The notes under the pieces: model-generated
The model's input: only the letters and a program-made list of their open reading frames with translations
What the model was told of the DNA's origin: nothing
The model's database searches: none
Made by a program: the position numbers and the translations under genes
Part shown: piece by piece, positions 8,421-20,379 of the stretch
Position numbering within the stretch: position 1 is the first letter of the stretch
How the letters are laid out: each line of letters starts with the position of its first letter
NCBI GenBank assembly: GCA_949752745.1
Contig: OX457028.1
Span: 8,326,922-8,390,921 of the forward strand
Length of the DNA stretch: 64,000 nucleotides
Direction of reading: 5' to 3'
Origin: Protula sp. h YS-2021
Taxonomy: Eukaryota > Annelida > Polychaeta > Sabellida > Serpulidae

Positions 8421-9729
8421 TTCTTGGCCTTTTATGTAGTTCATATTACGCGAACAGATTATGCAGTAAATGTGGACTATGGGACCTTCATATTACGCAA
8501 ACTTCATATTAACCGTGTTCATATTAAGTGGGTCCGACTGTATTTTTCAAAACTGGTTTCCAAAGTTTGGGGGTGACAGGCAGTGTTCAATTTGTTTTGT
8601 TTGTTGTCTCAAACACGAAGGAAGCAGTGTTTGGTAATTTACACGTCATAGTCCATGGCAGTTTTCCCTGCTTGTCTCTTGTTCTTTTTTGTTTTTTTAC
8701 CATTTATTTAAGAATCCAAAATTGGGTTGAATATTGGGGGGCGGGGTAAATCAGAAACACTAGGCCTTCGCAAGGTAGTCAGATCGTGGCATAAGAACCG
8801 AAAATTGCCAGCGCTGCATTTTCCGGGAAATTACCTGTAACATCATGTAGAGAACATCAGACTAACGGGAAACCTTCGGTTTGGTCGTATGGTAGTAAAC
8901 TGAACTGGCAATCAATAAATTATAAATTACTGAAATATTAATTTATGAAGTAGATAAATGAATTAAATGATTGCTTCTGGATTGAAGTACAGATGGCCCG
9001 AGCCCAAGCCGGGACGTTAAACACCAAACAAAGGTGACAGTTGACAGCTGAGCTTTTCATAATAGTATTTTTTCAAATTCAGAAAGGAAAATAAAAGGAT
9101 TCTGCTTAAAGATTAGTGTCTTTTGAGCAGAAGAAGGCACATTAAGTACAAACTTTCACTTTGGATGAACTTTTTGTCCCTCTGATCAGTAATAATCATC
9201 TCGGCACAGCTAAGATTTTGACTTCAAACTAAACATTACAAACGCCATCATGGAGTTTTCCTATTTTGAAAACCATGCTATACCTAAAAACCATTTCCAA
9301 CTGTTGCTGTCATACCCAACCGTGTTTAACTGCTGTGATTGTAATTGGTTGATCGTCGTCACGTGACGGGTCTTTGCAAGTACACAGAGTGCGTGTGATC
9401 ATGGGCTTCTAAGATTGTACGGAATACTCACAAATATGTGCCAAGTATTATGTGGCGGGTCACCAGAGGATCACTGGCGCCACACACGCCACAGTAGTAA
9501 TGTGCTTCAGTTCTGCACAAAGAAAGTGTTGTTATTGGTTGAGCAGTAGGAGACTGAGCAGTTGAAGCAGCACGGCTCTGTAAACGATTTCCTTTTGTTG
9601 CTCCCGATTTCCTTTCTAACTTGATCCTTTGATTTTAGAAATTAACCATGCATGCGTTTACAAATACCTGGAAGCTATTGATGCAAGTTTGTTTTACCTG
9701 GTGATATTTTTGGCATATTTGGATCCGCG
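8421..9729. other. Profilin 1 upstream DNA, no gene seen
   Basis: No coding frame of note. The sequence ends at a TATA-like promoter, so the last few hundred bases are probably 5' regulatory DNA of profilin 1. Confidence 0.4.
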
Positions 9730-9776
9730 TATATAAGCCAGCATGGGAGTGTCTGTCCTGTTTGTGCATGCCTCAG
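9730..9776 (+). promoter_or_regulatory. TATA box and noncoding first exon of profilin 1 (predicted)
   Basis: TATATAAG at 9730-9737 is a good TATA box. A start site about 25-30 bases downstream would give a short noncoding exon that ends at CTCAG|GTAATG (donor at 9777). The matching acceptor is TTTTTTAG at about 10127, 85 bases before the profilin ATG. The UTR after that acceptor holds a 36-base tandem duplication (units start GAATTGAAA). Prediction only; no transcript is available. Confidence 0.5.
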
Positions 9777-10212
9777 GTAATGGATGATTTGTTGATTTCT
9801 GCTTGCATGTAGTTTTGTGGACCCCCATTTGAAATATTACAACAAAGTCCGTATTGTAAACAAATTTGGAAATACATTACACTTTATTGTAAAATTGATA
9901 CTTTGCAAAGAAAAAAGTTCGTTTATTTCTTGAGAGATGTGAAGCTTATTTATTGTTAAAGATTACACAGATACGTAGTCATCGACAGTTTGGGGAATAA
10001 TAGATGCGGGGTTCCCCCTTAAAGTTGCTTGTTTGAAAATCTGATTACAATGTAATCGCACAGAGCTTGGTATTAGTTTTAGAAATGTTATTGAACTTAA
10101 ACTTATTACAAAAGTTGTTATTTTTTAGGAATTGAAAGGCGGAATCCGCGTCAAGCACGCGTTAGGAATTGAAAAGCGGAATCCGCGTCAAGCACGCGCC
10201 TAGGCTAGCACC

Positions 10213-12904
10213 ATGAGTTGGGATTCGTATATTGACAATCTGTGCGCGCAATCGCAGTATCACGTGGACCAGGCTGCAATTGTCGGTGTAGCCGGCGGCA
10301 AGTGGACATCCGATAACCACCCTAATGTAAGCTCCGGGCTTTCCCCCATACTTATTTTGTGGTTATTTGTTTCTGTAAAACTGTCTATTTATGGAGGATT
10401 GATGGTTGAGTAGTGTGTACTTCCAACTTGCCATGCCATAGTCTTCACACTGAATGGAGCCGAGTGCAGAATGTTTTACATATGAAGAGCGTCCAACAGG
10501 AGGGTTTTTCCGGGCAAAAGTTTAATGTCACCTTCATGTGGGTTGGGGGAGTCTTAAGAATAGACCCACTGATTTCTGCTTTATCGTAGGATGCCACGAA
10601 TCAAAATTTCTTTTTAGCCCTTTTTTTAACATTTTCTCCCTGCCTTCTTTCTTTGCTTACTTGTTCCTTCAGTAAGTGCATCCCCAATATGGCCATCATA
10701 GTTGCTAAACGCGACGTTAAACACGAAACAAGCCAACCATGTCACCATATTTACATACGTACAGATCGCCTTATTGACATAGGTACATATCGCCTTATTT
10801 ATATATGTACATATCGCCTTATTTACATAGGTACATATCGCCTTATTTATATATGTACATATCGCCTTATTTACATAGGTACATATCGCCTTATTTACAT
10901 AGGTACATATCGCCTTATTTATATATGTACATATCGCCTTATTTACATAGGTACATATCGCCTTATTTACATAGGTACATATCGCCTTATTTATATATGT
11001 ACATATCGCCTTATTGACATATGTACATATCGCCTTATTTATATATGTACATATCGCCTTATTTACATAGGTACATATCGCCTTATTTACATAGGTACAT
11101 ATCGCCTTATTTACATATGTACATATGCAACGTCTTGTTGTTTCGGAACGCAGGTTTCAGTGAGGAATTGTAAAGCACTGAATGAATAAAATGTTACATT
11201 CTTCGATTTTTGTCGTCACTGCTCCTCATTTTAGCCCAGTATAGGGTTTTCTTATTTTTATAAAAACTGTAAGTTGAAACTGGAATGTGTGCAGCGCACT
11301 CTGACTTAAGAATTGGCCAATAACGTTGGAGCGAGAACTTGTTCGCTAGAAACGTGAGAGCGAGAACTTGTCCTCTAGAATCGCGAGAGCGAAAACCGAT
11401 CCTCTAGAAATGTGAGAGCGAAAACTTGTCCGATAGAAACGTGAGAGCGAGAACTTGTCCACTAGAAACGTGAGAGCGAGAACTTGTCCACTAGAAACGT
11501 GAGAGCGAGAACGTGTCCGCTAGAAACGTGTGAGCGAGAACTTGTCCACTAGAAACGTGAGAGGGAGAACTTGTTCGCTAGAAACATGAGAGCGAGAACT
11601 TGTCCACTAGAAACGTGAGATAGCTTGTCCACTAGAAACGTGAGAGCGAGAACTTGTCCACTAGAAACGTGAGAGCGAGAACGTGTCCGCTAGAAACGTG
11701 TGAGCGAGAACTTGTCCACTAGAAACGTGAGAGGGAGAACTTGTTCGCTAGAAACATGAGAGCGAGAACTTGTCCGCTAGAAACGTGAGAACGAGAACTT
11801 GTCCACTAGAAACGTGAGAGCGAGAACTTGTCCACTAGAAACGTGAGAGCGAGAACGTGTCCGCTAGAAACGTGTGAGCGAGAACTTGTCCACTAGAAAC
11901 GTGAGATAACCTGTCCACTAGAAACGTGAGAGCGAGAACTTGTCCACTAGAAACGTGAGAGCGAGAACTTGTCCTCTAGTAACGTGAGAGCGAGAACTTG
12001 TCCTCTAGAAACGTGAGAGCGAGAACTTGTCCACTAGAAACGTGTGAGCGAGAACGTGTCCGCTAGAAACGTGTGAGCGAGAACTTGTCCACTAGAAACG
12101 TGAGAGGGAGAACGTGTCCGCTAGAAACATGAGAGCGAGAACTTGTCCACTAGAAACGTGAGAGCGAGAACTTGTCCGACAGATGTTTTATTGCGTCCGC
12201 CATTAGGAGTGTAGTCGCCAGCCCGCTCAAGTATGGTTCAATATAGGGCTTGCAGTTAGTGAACATTGCAGCACTAAAACAGAGGCGTTGATTGCTTTAT
12301 TTTTTTCTTTCAGTCTTTCAGATTCAGCAATGAGGAAATGACGTCACTGTGTTCAGGAATAAATAATCTAACACACTTCCAACAAAACGGTATATTGCTG
12401 GGCGGCGTGAAATACCAGTATCTACGAGGCGAAGTTGGCGGACAGATTTTAGGCAAGAAAAAGGGACTTGGGGGAATAACGGTACAGGCATCAAACTCAG
12501 GTATGTAATTTATGCCCGGATAACAGAAGAACTGTTCTTGTGAAGCCTTTATACTACTGAAAGTCATTCGTGCATTTAAAAAAAAATCGAAAAATCGATT
12601 TTTATAAAAAAAAAATTTTAAACGAGAATCATGAGAATATTGTTATTTATATAGAATTTAAATTTTTTTAAAGCGAAAATTAACTGTATTTCATTCATGT
12701 TGTTGTCTGCTCCTGTCATGTGTTACATACACTTGTGATACATCTGCGATACACTTGTGATATATGTGTGATACACTTGTGATACACTTGTGATGTTTCG
12801 TTGCAGCTATTGTGATTGCGCACTGTAAAGAAGGCGGACAGCAAGGCAATGCGAACAACGCCGTGTCCATCGTGGTCGATTATCTCAAGTCACAGAACAT
12901 GTAA
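10213..12904 (+). CDS. Profilin 1 (three coding exons, 132 aa)
   Basis: Profilin binds monomeric actin, proline-rich ligands and phosphoinositides in the cytosol and drives filament assembly. Coding exons are 10213-10326, 12314-12500 and 12807-12904, all with GT/AG borders, intron phases 0 and 1, giving 132 residues. Exon 1 encodes the N-terminal MSWDSYIDN helix that contacts poly-proline. Exon 2 encodes the strands ending GGQILGKKKGLGGITVQ. Exon 3 encodes AIVIAHCKEGGQQGNANNA and the C-terminal helix ending NM. Intron 1 (1.99 kb) is filled by two minisatellites. Exon 2 is the most divergent of the three genes (NEEMTSLCSGI in place of APEER/TPQEG). No frame damage is seen; a polyadenylation signal AATAAA is at 13867. 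Confidence 0.95.
10763..11128 (+). repeat. 24-bp minisatellite in profilin 1 intron 1
   Basis: About 15 copies of a 24-base unit (CGCCTTATTTACATAGGTAC...). Variants TACATAGG and TATATATG alternate so that a three-unit (72-bp) higher-order pattern is visible. Because 24 is a multiple of three, all frames stay open, which creates a spurious long frame of TYRLIYI repeats. Confidence 0.95.
11330..12180 (+). repeat. 29-bp minisatellite in profilin 1 intron 1
   Basis: Roughly 29 copies of CTAGAAACGTGAGAGCGAGA plus ACTTGTCCA. Shortened units (GTGAGATAGCTTGTCC and GTGAGATAACCTGTCC) at about 11611 and 11896, and variants with GTGTGAGCG and GAGAGGGAG, recur in the same order. This indicates a higher-order repeat of about six units formed by block duplication. 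Confidence 0.95.
12720..12795 (+). repeat. Short TGATACACTTG tandem repeat before exon 3
   Basis: Five to six imperfect copies of an 11-12 base TGATACACTTG unit end 12 bases before the acceptor of profilin 1 exon 3, replacing a normal polypyrimidine tract. Confidence 0.8.
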
Positions 12905-13500
12905 CGGAGGATGGGAGGTAGATCAGGTGCGCGGCTCTCGTTATTAGAGGGAAGGGGGGGAGAGGGGAGGAGGTAGATCAGGTGCGTGGCTCTCGTGATT
13001 AGAGGGGAGGGGAGGGGGGAGGAGGTAGATCAGGTGCGTGGTTCATGTGATTAGAGGGGAGGGGGGAGGAGGTAGATCAGGTGCGTGGCTCTCGTTATTA
13101 GAGGGAAGGGGAGAGGAGGAGGGGAGGGGGGAGGATGTAGATCAGGTGCGTGGCTCTCGTTATTAGAGGGAAGGGGAGAGGAGGAAGGGAGGGGGGAAGG
13201 ATGTAGATCAGGTGCGTGGCTGTCGTTATTAGAGGGAAGCAGGGAGAGGGGGCGAGAGAGGGAGGGAGAGAGCGGCGGGGGGCGGGGTAGGCAGATCAGG
13301 TGCGTGGCTCTCGTTAGAGGGATGCAGGGAGAGGGGGCAAGAGAGGGAGAAGGAGGGAGGGAGAGGGAGCGGCGGGGTAGGGGGTGGGGGAGGGTAGGAG
13401 GTCAATCACGTGCGTGGTTCTCGTTGTTAGAGGGAGGGAAGGAGGGAGGGCGGGGAGGATGGGGGAGGTAGTGAGGGGGAGAGAAAGAGATGAGAGAGGG
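12905..13500 (+). repeat. G-rich 55-70 bp minisatellite in the profilin 1 3' UTR
   Basis: Immediately after the stop codon, about nine copies of a unit with GTAGATCAGGTGCGTGGCTC and a variable purine (AGGG) tail follow one another. Unit length varies with the purine tract. If the AATAAA at 13867 is used, this array is transcribed in the 3' UTR. Frames of Gly/Arg/Glu in it are artefacts. Confidence 0.9.
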
Positions 13501-14586
13501 AGAGCGATAATAAGATCTTGCGTCAAATCGAAATAGATATTGAAGTTTTACATACAGCTATCAATGCCCATTGGGTGTAATTCCAGCCCAATGTTTACTA
13601 GGAGTTGTGGCTGTCACAAAGGCCAATCTCGTTCAAACCTCGTAGATTTGTTTCATTTTGAATCAGAATGTGAAAATAATGTGCACATTTTTGTTTATTT
13701 TTGTAGTGTTTGATGGGGACAGATCTGGCGTGGTGGGATACCGAATAAGTAAACGTTCCTGGCTGCTTCTGTTACATGCAGAAATAATTTTGTGCTGAAA
13801 GAGATACAGAAGTGACTTTGTGCTAGAAGTGATGAAAGAAAAAAAAAAGACGAAATATTTAAACCGAAATAAAGCATTGTATTGTAGTTTTTTATTTAAA
13901 TTTGAAAAGTCTTGTTCGAATTTTGTCTTGTCTTTCTATATATGCATTGCGTGTGTTATAGTTCTGCCGTTTGCCAAAAAAGAAAAAATAAATAAAATGA
14001 ATAAAAATTAAAAAAATTAAAAAGATACAGTTTAACGCAAGAAGCCTCTGTGTTTTATCATTTAAAAATGATTGTAGTATTTGTAAACAAAACGCTCATT
14101 TCTGATTGGTCGAGAGGTGTTAGGCAAATATGGCTGTTGCATACTGTGATTCACACAACTGACTGCTAACATGGTTCGGGGCACTCTAGTTTATATTTAG
14201 TAGAAAAGTGAGTGGAAAGCGACATGTAGAGTCAGATAGTGTAACAAAATATGAGTTGCTGTCAAATACATCCTTTTACATTCATTTTACTGTAAAAAGG
14301 TGTAGTTTTATTGAATATCCAACGTTTTTAGAGTGATTTTAATTTGTTAGCAAGTTCTAGGCCCTTTTTGTCTTCACTTTGACTTTCTCGATCAAAAAAA
14401 AAAAAAACAAACAAAACAAAACAAAAACAAAAAACGACCAGTTTACGAGAGCGAACCGTGACTTTCAGCGCATTGTGCTGCAGAGGGGGGTCCGGTGTCC
14501 GGCGACATTCGTCAGAATAGGGAAGGCTGTGAAGAACGCCTCTGTAACGCCATCTTAGCCCGCGAATGGTTCACATGGTTACGGTC
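13501..14586. other. Profilin 1 3' region, no other gene
   Basis: A/T-rich DNA with AATAAA signals at 13867 and near 13985-14005, then an A-rich tract at 14395-14430. Nothing else recognised. Confidence 0.5.
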
Positions 14587-15871
14587 GAATCTGGGACAGA
14601 AGGGCCTTGGGCATAAGGGCCTTTCCCAAAACGGCCTTTTCCAAAAGTGCCTTTCCCAAAACGGCCCTAAATGAAAAGTTGGACAAAAGGGCCTTGAGAA
14701 TTTTTTTTTGGATATGGTTCTCAAAATCATTTTTATTTTTTGTGTAATAAAATAACAACTCCAAAAAAAAGTTTATTGATTTTATTGCCTGATTCATCAA
14801 GACAAATTTTGATTACCTTGTCTCATATCCATCGCTGTTGGTCACAGTTCAAATAAAGACCACAAATTCAGAACTCATATATCGGCAAGACACTGACACG
14901 CCAACATCATCCGGCTTAGCGCGTGTGTTTAAACAGCAGAGTGAAGAGGAACGAAACAAAGGACAGAGATCTTTTGTGGCACAATGACTCCGAAATCTGA
15001 CATCTAAAGACAGTGATGGGAAGTAATTGAAAGAGTCCTTGATAATGAGTAAAACAGCAAGGCAGTGATTGGTACAAACAGGGATTAACCTGTGGCACAG
15101 TGCTTCCGAAATCTCAAGAGAGTGATGGGGAGTAATGGAAACAAAACAGCAAGGCGGTAAACGGTCATCTGCCCCCCGGTCAAGTGCCCCCCCCCCCCAG
15201 TCAAGTGCCCCCCTCCTTTTTTGCAACCCGGTCGACTGCCCCCCCCCCCCTCCTGCAATTTGACGGGGGTCGTCATCTGCCCTCCTTTTTTTTTAGTGGA
15301 AAAAAAATTAGGCAATTGTGATGTCCCCGTCTACTTCGTCTCTGAAACAATTGATCTTGATTGATCTATTCACCAATATTGATCTTAGGAGAGACTGATC
15401 CTTAAACTAATTGCAATTCTAATTGCAATTACTTTCCTATTGGCGAATCGCAATGTACCGAAATGCAATACATTCAATAAAATAGATACAATTTTATTTA
15501 TTTTGTCTTTGTAAGCCAAGAACCCAAGAAAAAATAGTATATGGAGGGGGCAAGCGAACCCCCCTCCACTTTGAAGGGGGGGGGCAGTCGACCGGGTTGC
15601 AAAAAAGGGGGGGGGGCAGTTGACCGGGGGGGGGCAGATGACCGGGATTCCATCAAGGCAGTTATCTTTAAAACACAATGAAGTTTGTTTTTTTTTTACT
15701 TGTTATTTTAATACATATTTTATTGAATAATTAAAACTTAAAACCCTAGAACAAAAATTCTCAAGGCCCTTTTGTCCAACTTTTCATTTAGGGCCGTTTT
15801 GGGAAAGGCCGTTTTGGGAAAGGCCCTTATGTCCAAGCCCCTTTTATCCAAGGCCCTTCTGTCTGGATACC
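14587..15871. mobile_element. MULE-like foldback DNA element with nested inverted repeat
   Basis: Outer arms at about 14590-14705 and 15760-15870 are inverted copies built from the words AAGGGCC, TTTCCCAAAACGGCC and TTGGACAAAAGGGCCTTGAG. The element is bounded by a perfect 10-bp direct repeat GGTTACGGTC (14577-14586 and 15872-15881), a length typical of Mutator-like transposition. Nested inside is a second inverted pair, about 15163-15235 and 15580-15650, based on GGTCATCTGCCCCCC and GGTCGACTGCCCCC. No transposase frame is present, so the element is non-autonomous. Confidence 0.75.
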
Positions 15872-16386
15872 GGTTACGGTCCTATTGCTCCTGCACATGT
15901 AACAAAGTGTGGTACAGTTAGGAAGCGTGGCGTGGCTGGTTTTTTTGGTGTTTTTTTTTTTTTTGTGTGTTCACTCATTGTATTGCATTGTGTTACAATC
16001 GTGTAATAACTTCAGTGGGTCTGAAAATGGTTTCCATGGCTATTAGCGAGGCTTCGGGAATTTTGGGGGGTGTAAGGCGCAGAGTGTCGTAAATTGGGGT
16101 TTCCCGGTATGTGTTCTTCCCGGTAATGTCACATCGAGTACCCCTTTAATAGATCGAGACGTGTGTCCAGGATGCTTGCGGTTCCCTGTACTACTATTAG
16201 ATGTGTCTTGGTTTTTATGCTTTTGTTTTTGTTTTTTTTTTTTCTAGAAGTAGTGTAATTTAAAATCGAATAAATTGCCAACAACAATTTCTTCTTTTCT
16301 TTACCCAGTTTACCACGGATATTACAAATCCCCTCGCCATTACCCGGTTGCTCAATACATTTCAAGTATTTTATAGGTGTCTAGCC

Positions 16387-17572
16387 CAGGGTTGGGGTTT
16401 TTGACCGTCCAAAAGATATTTTGGACAAGACATGGTTTAAAACTGGTTCTTAACCGTCTTAAAACGTCTAAAACTGTCCAAAACACCCAAAACCTGTCCA
16501 AAGCCATAAAACATCTGATAAGCTTATCATTGCATTTTTTTTCTGTAGATCAAAACCGAGTACATTGAACACAAATATAATGAAGGTTTTAAGTGTATCT
16601 CTGTAACTCAACACGCTATTAAAAATGTGAAAAGTGTCACATTTAAAATAAAAGTCTGCAAATAACATCGACATTTTTTGTCAATAATCTCAGTAATCCA
16701 AGTCCCGATCGCCCCTGAGTATTCCGTAGTAGAACACTAATTTAGCCGCTTTCTTATTTCCGAGACGATTCGGGAGTTCCTTGTGAATAAATCCAAAGTT
16801 TGAGAAAATTTGCTCTATAGAGGCAGACGATGGCGGCGTGGACAACAGTTGTTTGGCCACGGCAATAAAATCAGGATCCAGTGTAGAGCTCAGGAGCCCC
16901 TTCCACCATGTATCAGGGCGCATTTCTGATGCAGATTCTGAGAAGTAGACTTGAGGAAATGGATGTGACTTGCCGTCAAACGCTATTAAGCCGGGGACAA
17001 AACGGGTTCCGTTGCTGAATAAAAGAATTCACCTCAGCAACCTGCTCCGGATTCAGCTTCTCACCACGTTATTTTGGGTGCAACTTGTAAGCGGCCATAT
17101 GTTCAGCGGTGATGGCCTGTCGGAATCGCTTTTTAATAGCCTGCTTGTGAGTCGCGAGGGGTTCATTTTCTCAGAGCTCGAGCCATGTGTGACAAGCATA
17201 CGCTTTTGATGCTTGATCAGACTGACACGGTTATGCCGCAAGATAACTCGAAGACAAGTATAAATAATATCTCTAATCGGAGACATAATGTCTGGAGAAA
17301 AACACAGTTTTGTACATAGAACCACCCTCGACCCAACATTTGTTTGTATAGTGACACTTGCTCATTGTTTACATTGGTGAAGACAAGGCTTACTTCTTCA
17401 TTACCTCGTCAAACAGAGACGTCTCAAGTATTGGGGGACAAAATAGCAATGGGCTTTAATACTGGATGTCCAAAACCTGTCTTAAACTGTCCAAAACCTA
17501 TTTTGGACGGACAGGTAAGAACCGGTATAGAACCATGGTTTAAACCACCATGTCCAAAACTTGCCAACCCTG
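16387..17572 (-). mobile_element. hAT transposon, internally deleted
   Basis: Ends CAGGGTTGG and CCAACCCTG are perfect inverted repeats flanked by an exact 8-bp duplication GTCTAGCC (16379-16386 and 17573-17580), the hAT signature. Subterminal words GTCCAAAA and TTTTGGAC recur in both ends. The 1186-bp body keeps only parts of a transposase on the minus strand. Confidence 0.9.
16690..17325 (-). pseudogene. hAT transposase relic (BED-like piece plus dimerisation domain)
   Basis: The C-terminal hAT dimerisation domain is clear at 16690-17020: SPFP-like HPFPQVYFSES, WW, then PSSASIEQIFSNFGFIHKEL and NRLGNKKAAKLV. Upstream, around 17060-17240, pieces such as VSLIKHQKR, and AAYKLHPK followed by a stop, match the N-terminal BED-finger side and the region before the C-terminal domain. 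The middle catalytic domain is missing and frames are broken, so it cannot act by itself. Confidence 0.85.
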
Positions 17573-17664
17573 GTCTAGCCCCAGGCGGTGATTCTCGGGA
17601 CCGGCAGAAAACGCAACTGGAACAGTTTGGAAGAAAGCGAAAAATAAGCCTGGGGATGCAAATA

Positions 17665-18497
17665 CAGATGAAATTACTTAATCGCATACCGGTTAAACGC
17701 ATAAATCGGTTAACCGCATATTATTCGCAAATCCCAAACCATTTCCAATGCTATCTATTGGAAATATAACCGGATAATTGCATACCGCTTAATCGCATAA
17801 ACTGGATAAACGCATAGCTTTTCACGTTAAAATGGGAAGCACACCGGTTAATTGCATAATTCTGGGTGACTATCCAAACAGTGCCACACTTAAAGCGAAC
17901 CAAGGGAATGAGCTGCTCCTCGTTTATTTATCTAATGCGTTGTCTTCTGTTTGTTGACCCATTGTGTACGTGTACCAACCCCACTCGCGGTTGTTAAAAG
18001 TGAGTCTCGAACTCTTAATCACTGCATTCTCTCAGCTCTCACTAGATAATGACCTTTAACTTAATCCCCGCACTGCCTTAGCTGACGCTAGATAATGGCC
18101 TGCAACTCCTAATACCCGCGCTGCCTGAGCTCTCACTAATAATGGTCTGAAACCCTGAATCCCCACGCTGCCTCAGATAACCGTGAGCGCGAAGTCATCA
18201 TTTAAATACGCAGCCAAAAAGAAATTTTACCATTTATAGTTCGAAACTGTGTCGGTAATGGTTAATTCGTCAAAATGGCAGAAAGTAAATCGAAATGAAA
18301 AGACCTAAGCAATCGTTATTTTTCTTTTCTGTTGGAAAAATTAAATGCGGGGATGAGGAGGGGCGGGGGTGCACCTCTAATAACTACCGCAAATGAAAAA
18401 AATAAGCACGGCAAGAGTATTCCGGATAAACGCATATATCGGATAAACGCATAACAGGGCTTGGCAAATTGGCTATGCGATTAACCGGTTTCGTCTG
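17665..18497. mobile_element. Tigger/pogo-like MITE with CGGTTAANCGCATA subrepeats
   Basis: The ends read CAGATGAAA and, inverted, CAGACGAAACCGG, each next to a TA dinucleotide, the Tc1/mariner target. Near both ends the 14-base word CGGTTAANCGCATA recurs (at least eight times on the left, three on the right). Words like AACCGGTTAATCGCATA are typical of pogo/Tigger derivatives. There is no coding sequence. Assignment is by pattern only. Confidence 0.55.
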
Positions 18498-18529
18498 TAC
18501 TATTAAATCTTAAAAGCTCGAAACTCCAC

Positions 18530-18682
18530 GAGCAGTTAGAAGAGGACATAGTGAGACAGGCTGTCCTCCTGTATTCGTTCCCAGGCCGCATTATTTCCTA
18601 CAGGAGCAATTAAAAGAGGACACAGCGAGACAGGCTGTCCTTCTGTGTTCATTCTCGGACCACATTGTTGTTTCCACACAGG
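18530..18682 (+). repeat. 75-bp tandem duplication
   Basis: Two diverged copies of a block with AAGAGGACA, AGACAGGCTGTCC and TTC, starting at about 18532 and 18607. The A-to-C and small indel differences show the duplication is not recent. Confidence 0.7.
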
Positions 18683-19689
18683 TTTATATTCTATAAAAAG
18701 CAAATAGAAAATTATAAAGGACTGAAATATTTTGTCCGAACTAGGAAGCTGTTCAGATGCTGCACTTTCCGGGAGCTCAAAGACTTTCTGGGAGCGACAA
18801 AAACTGTAACACAAGCTACAGTGGTTCTACCCTCAGTCCGAGCTCACCTAGATCTCGGAACTAAAAGCACGGTTCTCACCGTGTCCTGGAAAATCTCGAA
18901 AAATCGCGGAAAGTCCTGGAATTTTGTGGGAGTCCTGGAAAGTTCTGGAATTTTGTAGAAGAATCCTGGAAATCCTGGAAATTGAAAATGTAGTAAAAAG
19001 TCTAACACGCACCGAGTGACTGAAAAAGCCCACGCACTTCAGTAGAAACTAAACAGGCCATTCAATTGCATCAGTGTCATTACGTCATGTTCACAACGCC
19101 CACGCCTGCTTAGCAAACACTTACCCCCCCTCCCGCCTACCAAACCCCCCCCCCCCCCCACCTCCCTCCCAAGTAACTCATCGATCCAAAGCATCTGACT
19201 GGTCCTGCACACTGAGACATCCCCCCTCCCCGCCCCCTCCCCTCCCCCCCCCCCCCCCTTGGTCTGGAAGTTTCTGGACCAACTACCATGAGATTTAAAA
19301 CCATGAACACAAAAGAACCTGAAGTCATTTTGATTTGTCTGTTAAAAGGCACAGAAGATCAGTGATGTGTTCATTTGTGTTGTAGAGCCTCCTGCTTGGG
19401 TCAGCATTAGTGTGAACCTTTTCGCCACGATGAGCTGGGATTCGTATAAGGACAACCTGATCGCGCACTCGAAGGACAACAAGGGGGCAGCCACTGTAGA
19501 CAAATGCTGCATCATCGGCGTGGACGGCAGCGCCTGGACCAGTCCTGGACCGAACGTAAGTGCTTCCCTCCAACTACCACATTAAAAAAAAAAAAAAAAT
19601 GGCAATGAAGTTCAAAGCGTTTAGAACCTGGTTTTTAGACCAGCCGACTTGGTCGGAGTGGTGTGTCGCCATCATCTGCATTTATCGTC

Positions 19690-20215
19690 TGCATGTACGT
19701 ATAACCGTATTTTGTTATTTTTTGTTAGCCAATTCTCAAATGCCTCTTCTGTGGGAATTTTTTTTATATTCGCCTCAAATTGGCTAAGTGGCGCTATTTT
19801 AAAAATTGGCCAAATGGCGCCATTTTGAAATTTTTGTTAGCCAAGTTTCAAAATACTTCTTCTCCTAATTCTTTCAGCTGATGTGCGAATGTTCTCTTGA
19901 AAATTTGCTACTTTTGGCAATGCGCTAAAAATTGGCCTAATGGTGCCATTTTGAATTTTTTAGCCAGTTTTCAAAATACTTCTTTGCACATAATTTTGAT
20001 CGGAATACTTTTAAATTTTTCACGAATGTTCCATAGGTAGTCCTGTCTTGAAAAACTACTTGTTTTGATGATTCGCAAAACATGGACCAAACGGCACTAT
20101 TTAAAAATTTTTGGCCAGTTTTCAAACTGGTTCTTTTCAATCAAATTTTGATTTGATTCCTTTCATATTTTGTGCAAATGTTCGCTGGCCAATTGGCGGC
20201 ATGTTAAAACTTTTG
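19690..20215 (+). repeat. Diverged about 170-bp tandem units, TTGGC-type family (in profilin 2 intron 1)
   Basis: Three to four degenerate units share the order TTTTGTTAGCCAATTTTCAAAATACTTCTTC, TTTTGATC, GAATGTTC, CTCTTGAAAA, CTTTTGGC, AAAATTGGCC (each word given in fragments). The same family recurs at 27655-28415 and, more weakly, at 54260-56330. Confidence 0.7.
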
Positions 20216-20379
20216 TAACGGCGTTTATATATGATATATATTGACACATATTTGTAATTTTTTCGTTGCACCCATGTGCCTATCGGCCCGGCGTAGGGGA
20301 TGGGTGGTTGCAAGAGATAAAAGGATGCAGGGCGCGATGACGCACTGATATGCCTGTGCAGTAAAGGGCTTAGGTGACG

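Noticed and set aside
10653..11189. 178-codon frame of repeated TYRLIYI
   Set aside because: It is the 24-bp minisatellite inside profilin 1 intron 1, open in all phases because the unit is a codon multiple.
13085..13526. Gly/Arg/Glu-rich frame and its antisense Leu/Pro/Ser frame
   Set aside because: Purine-rich minisatellite in the profilin 1 3' UTR.
14512..14800. Minus-strand frames with repeated ALLxKAxLGKAL
   Set aside because: They translate the inverted-repeat arm of the MULE-like foldback element.
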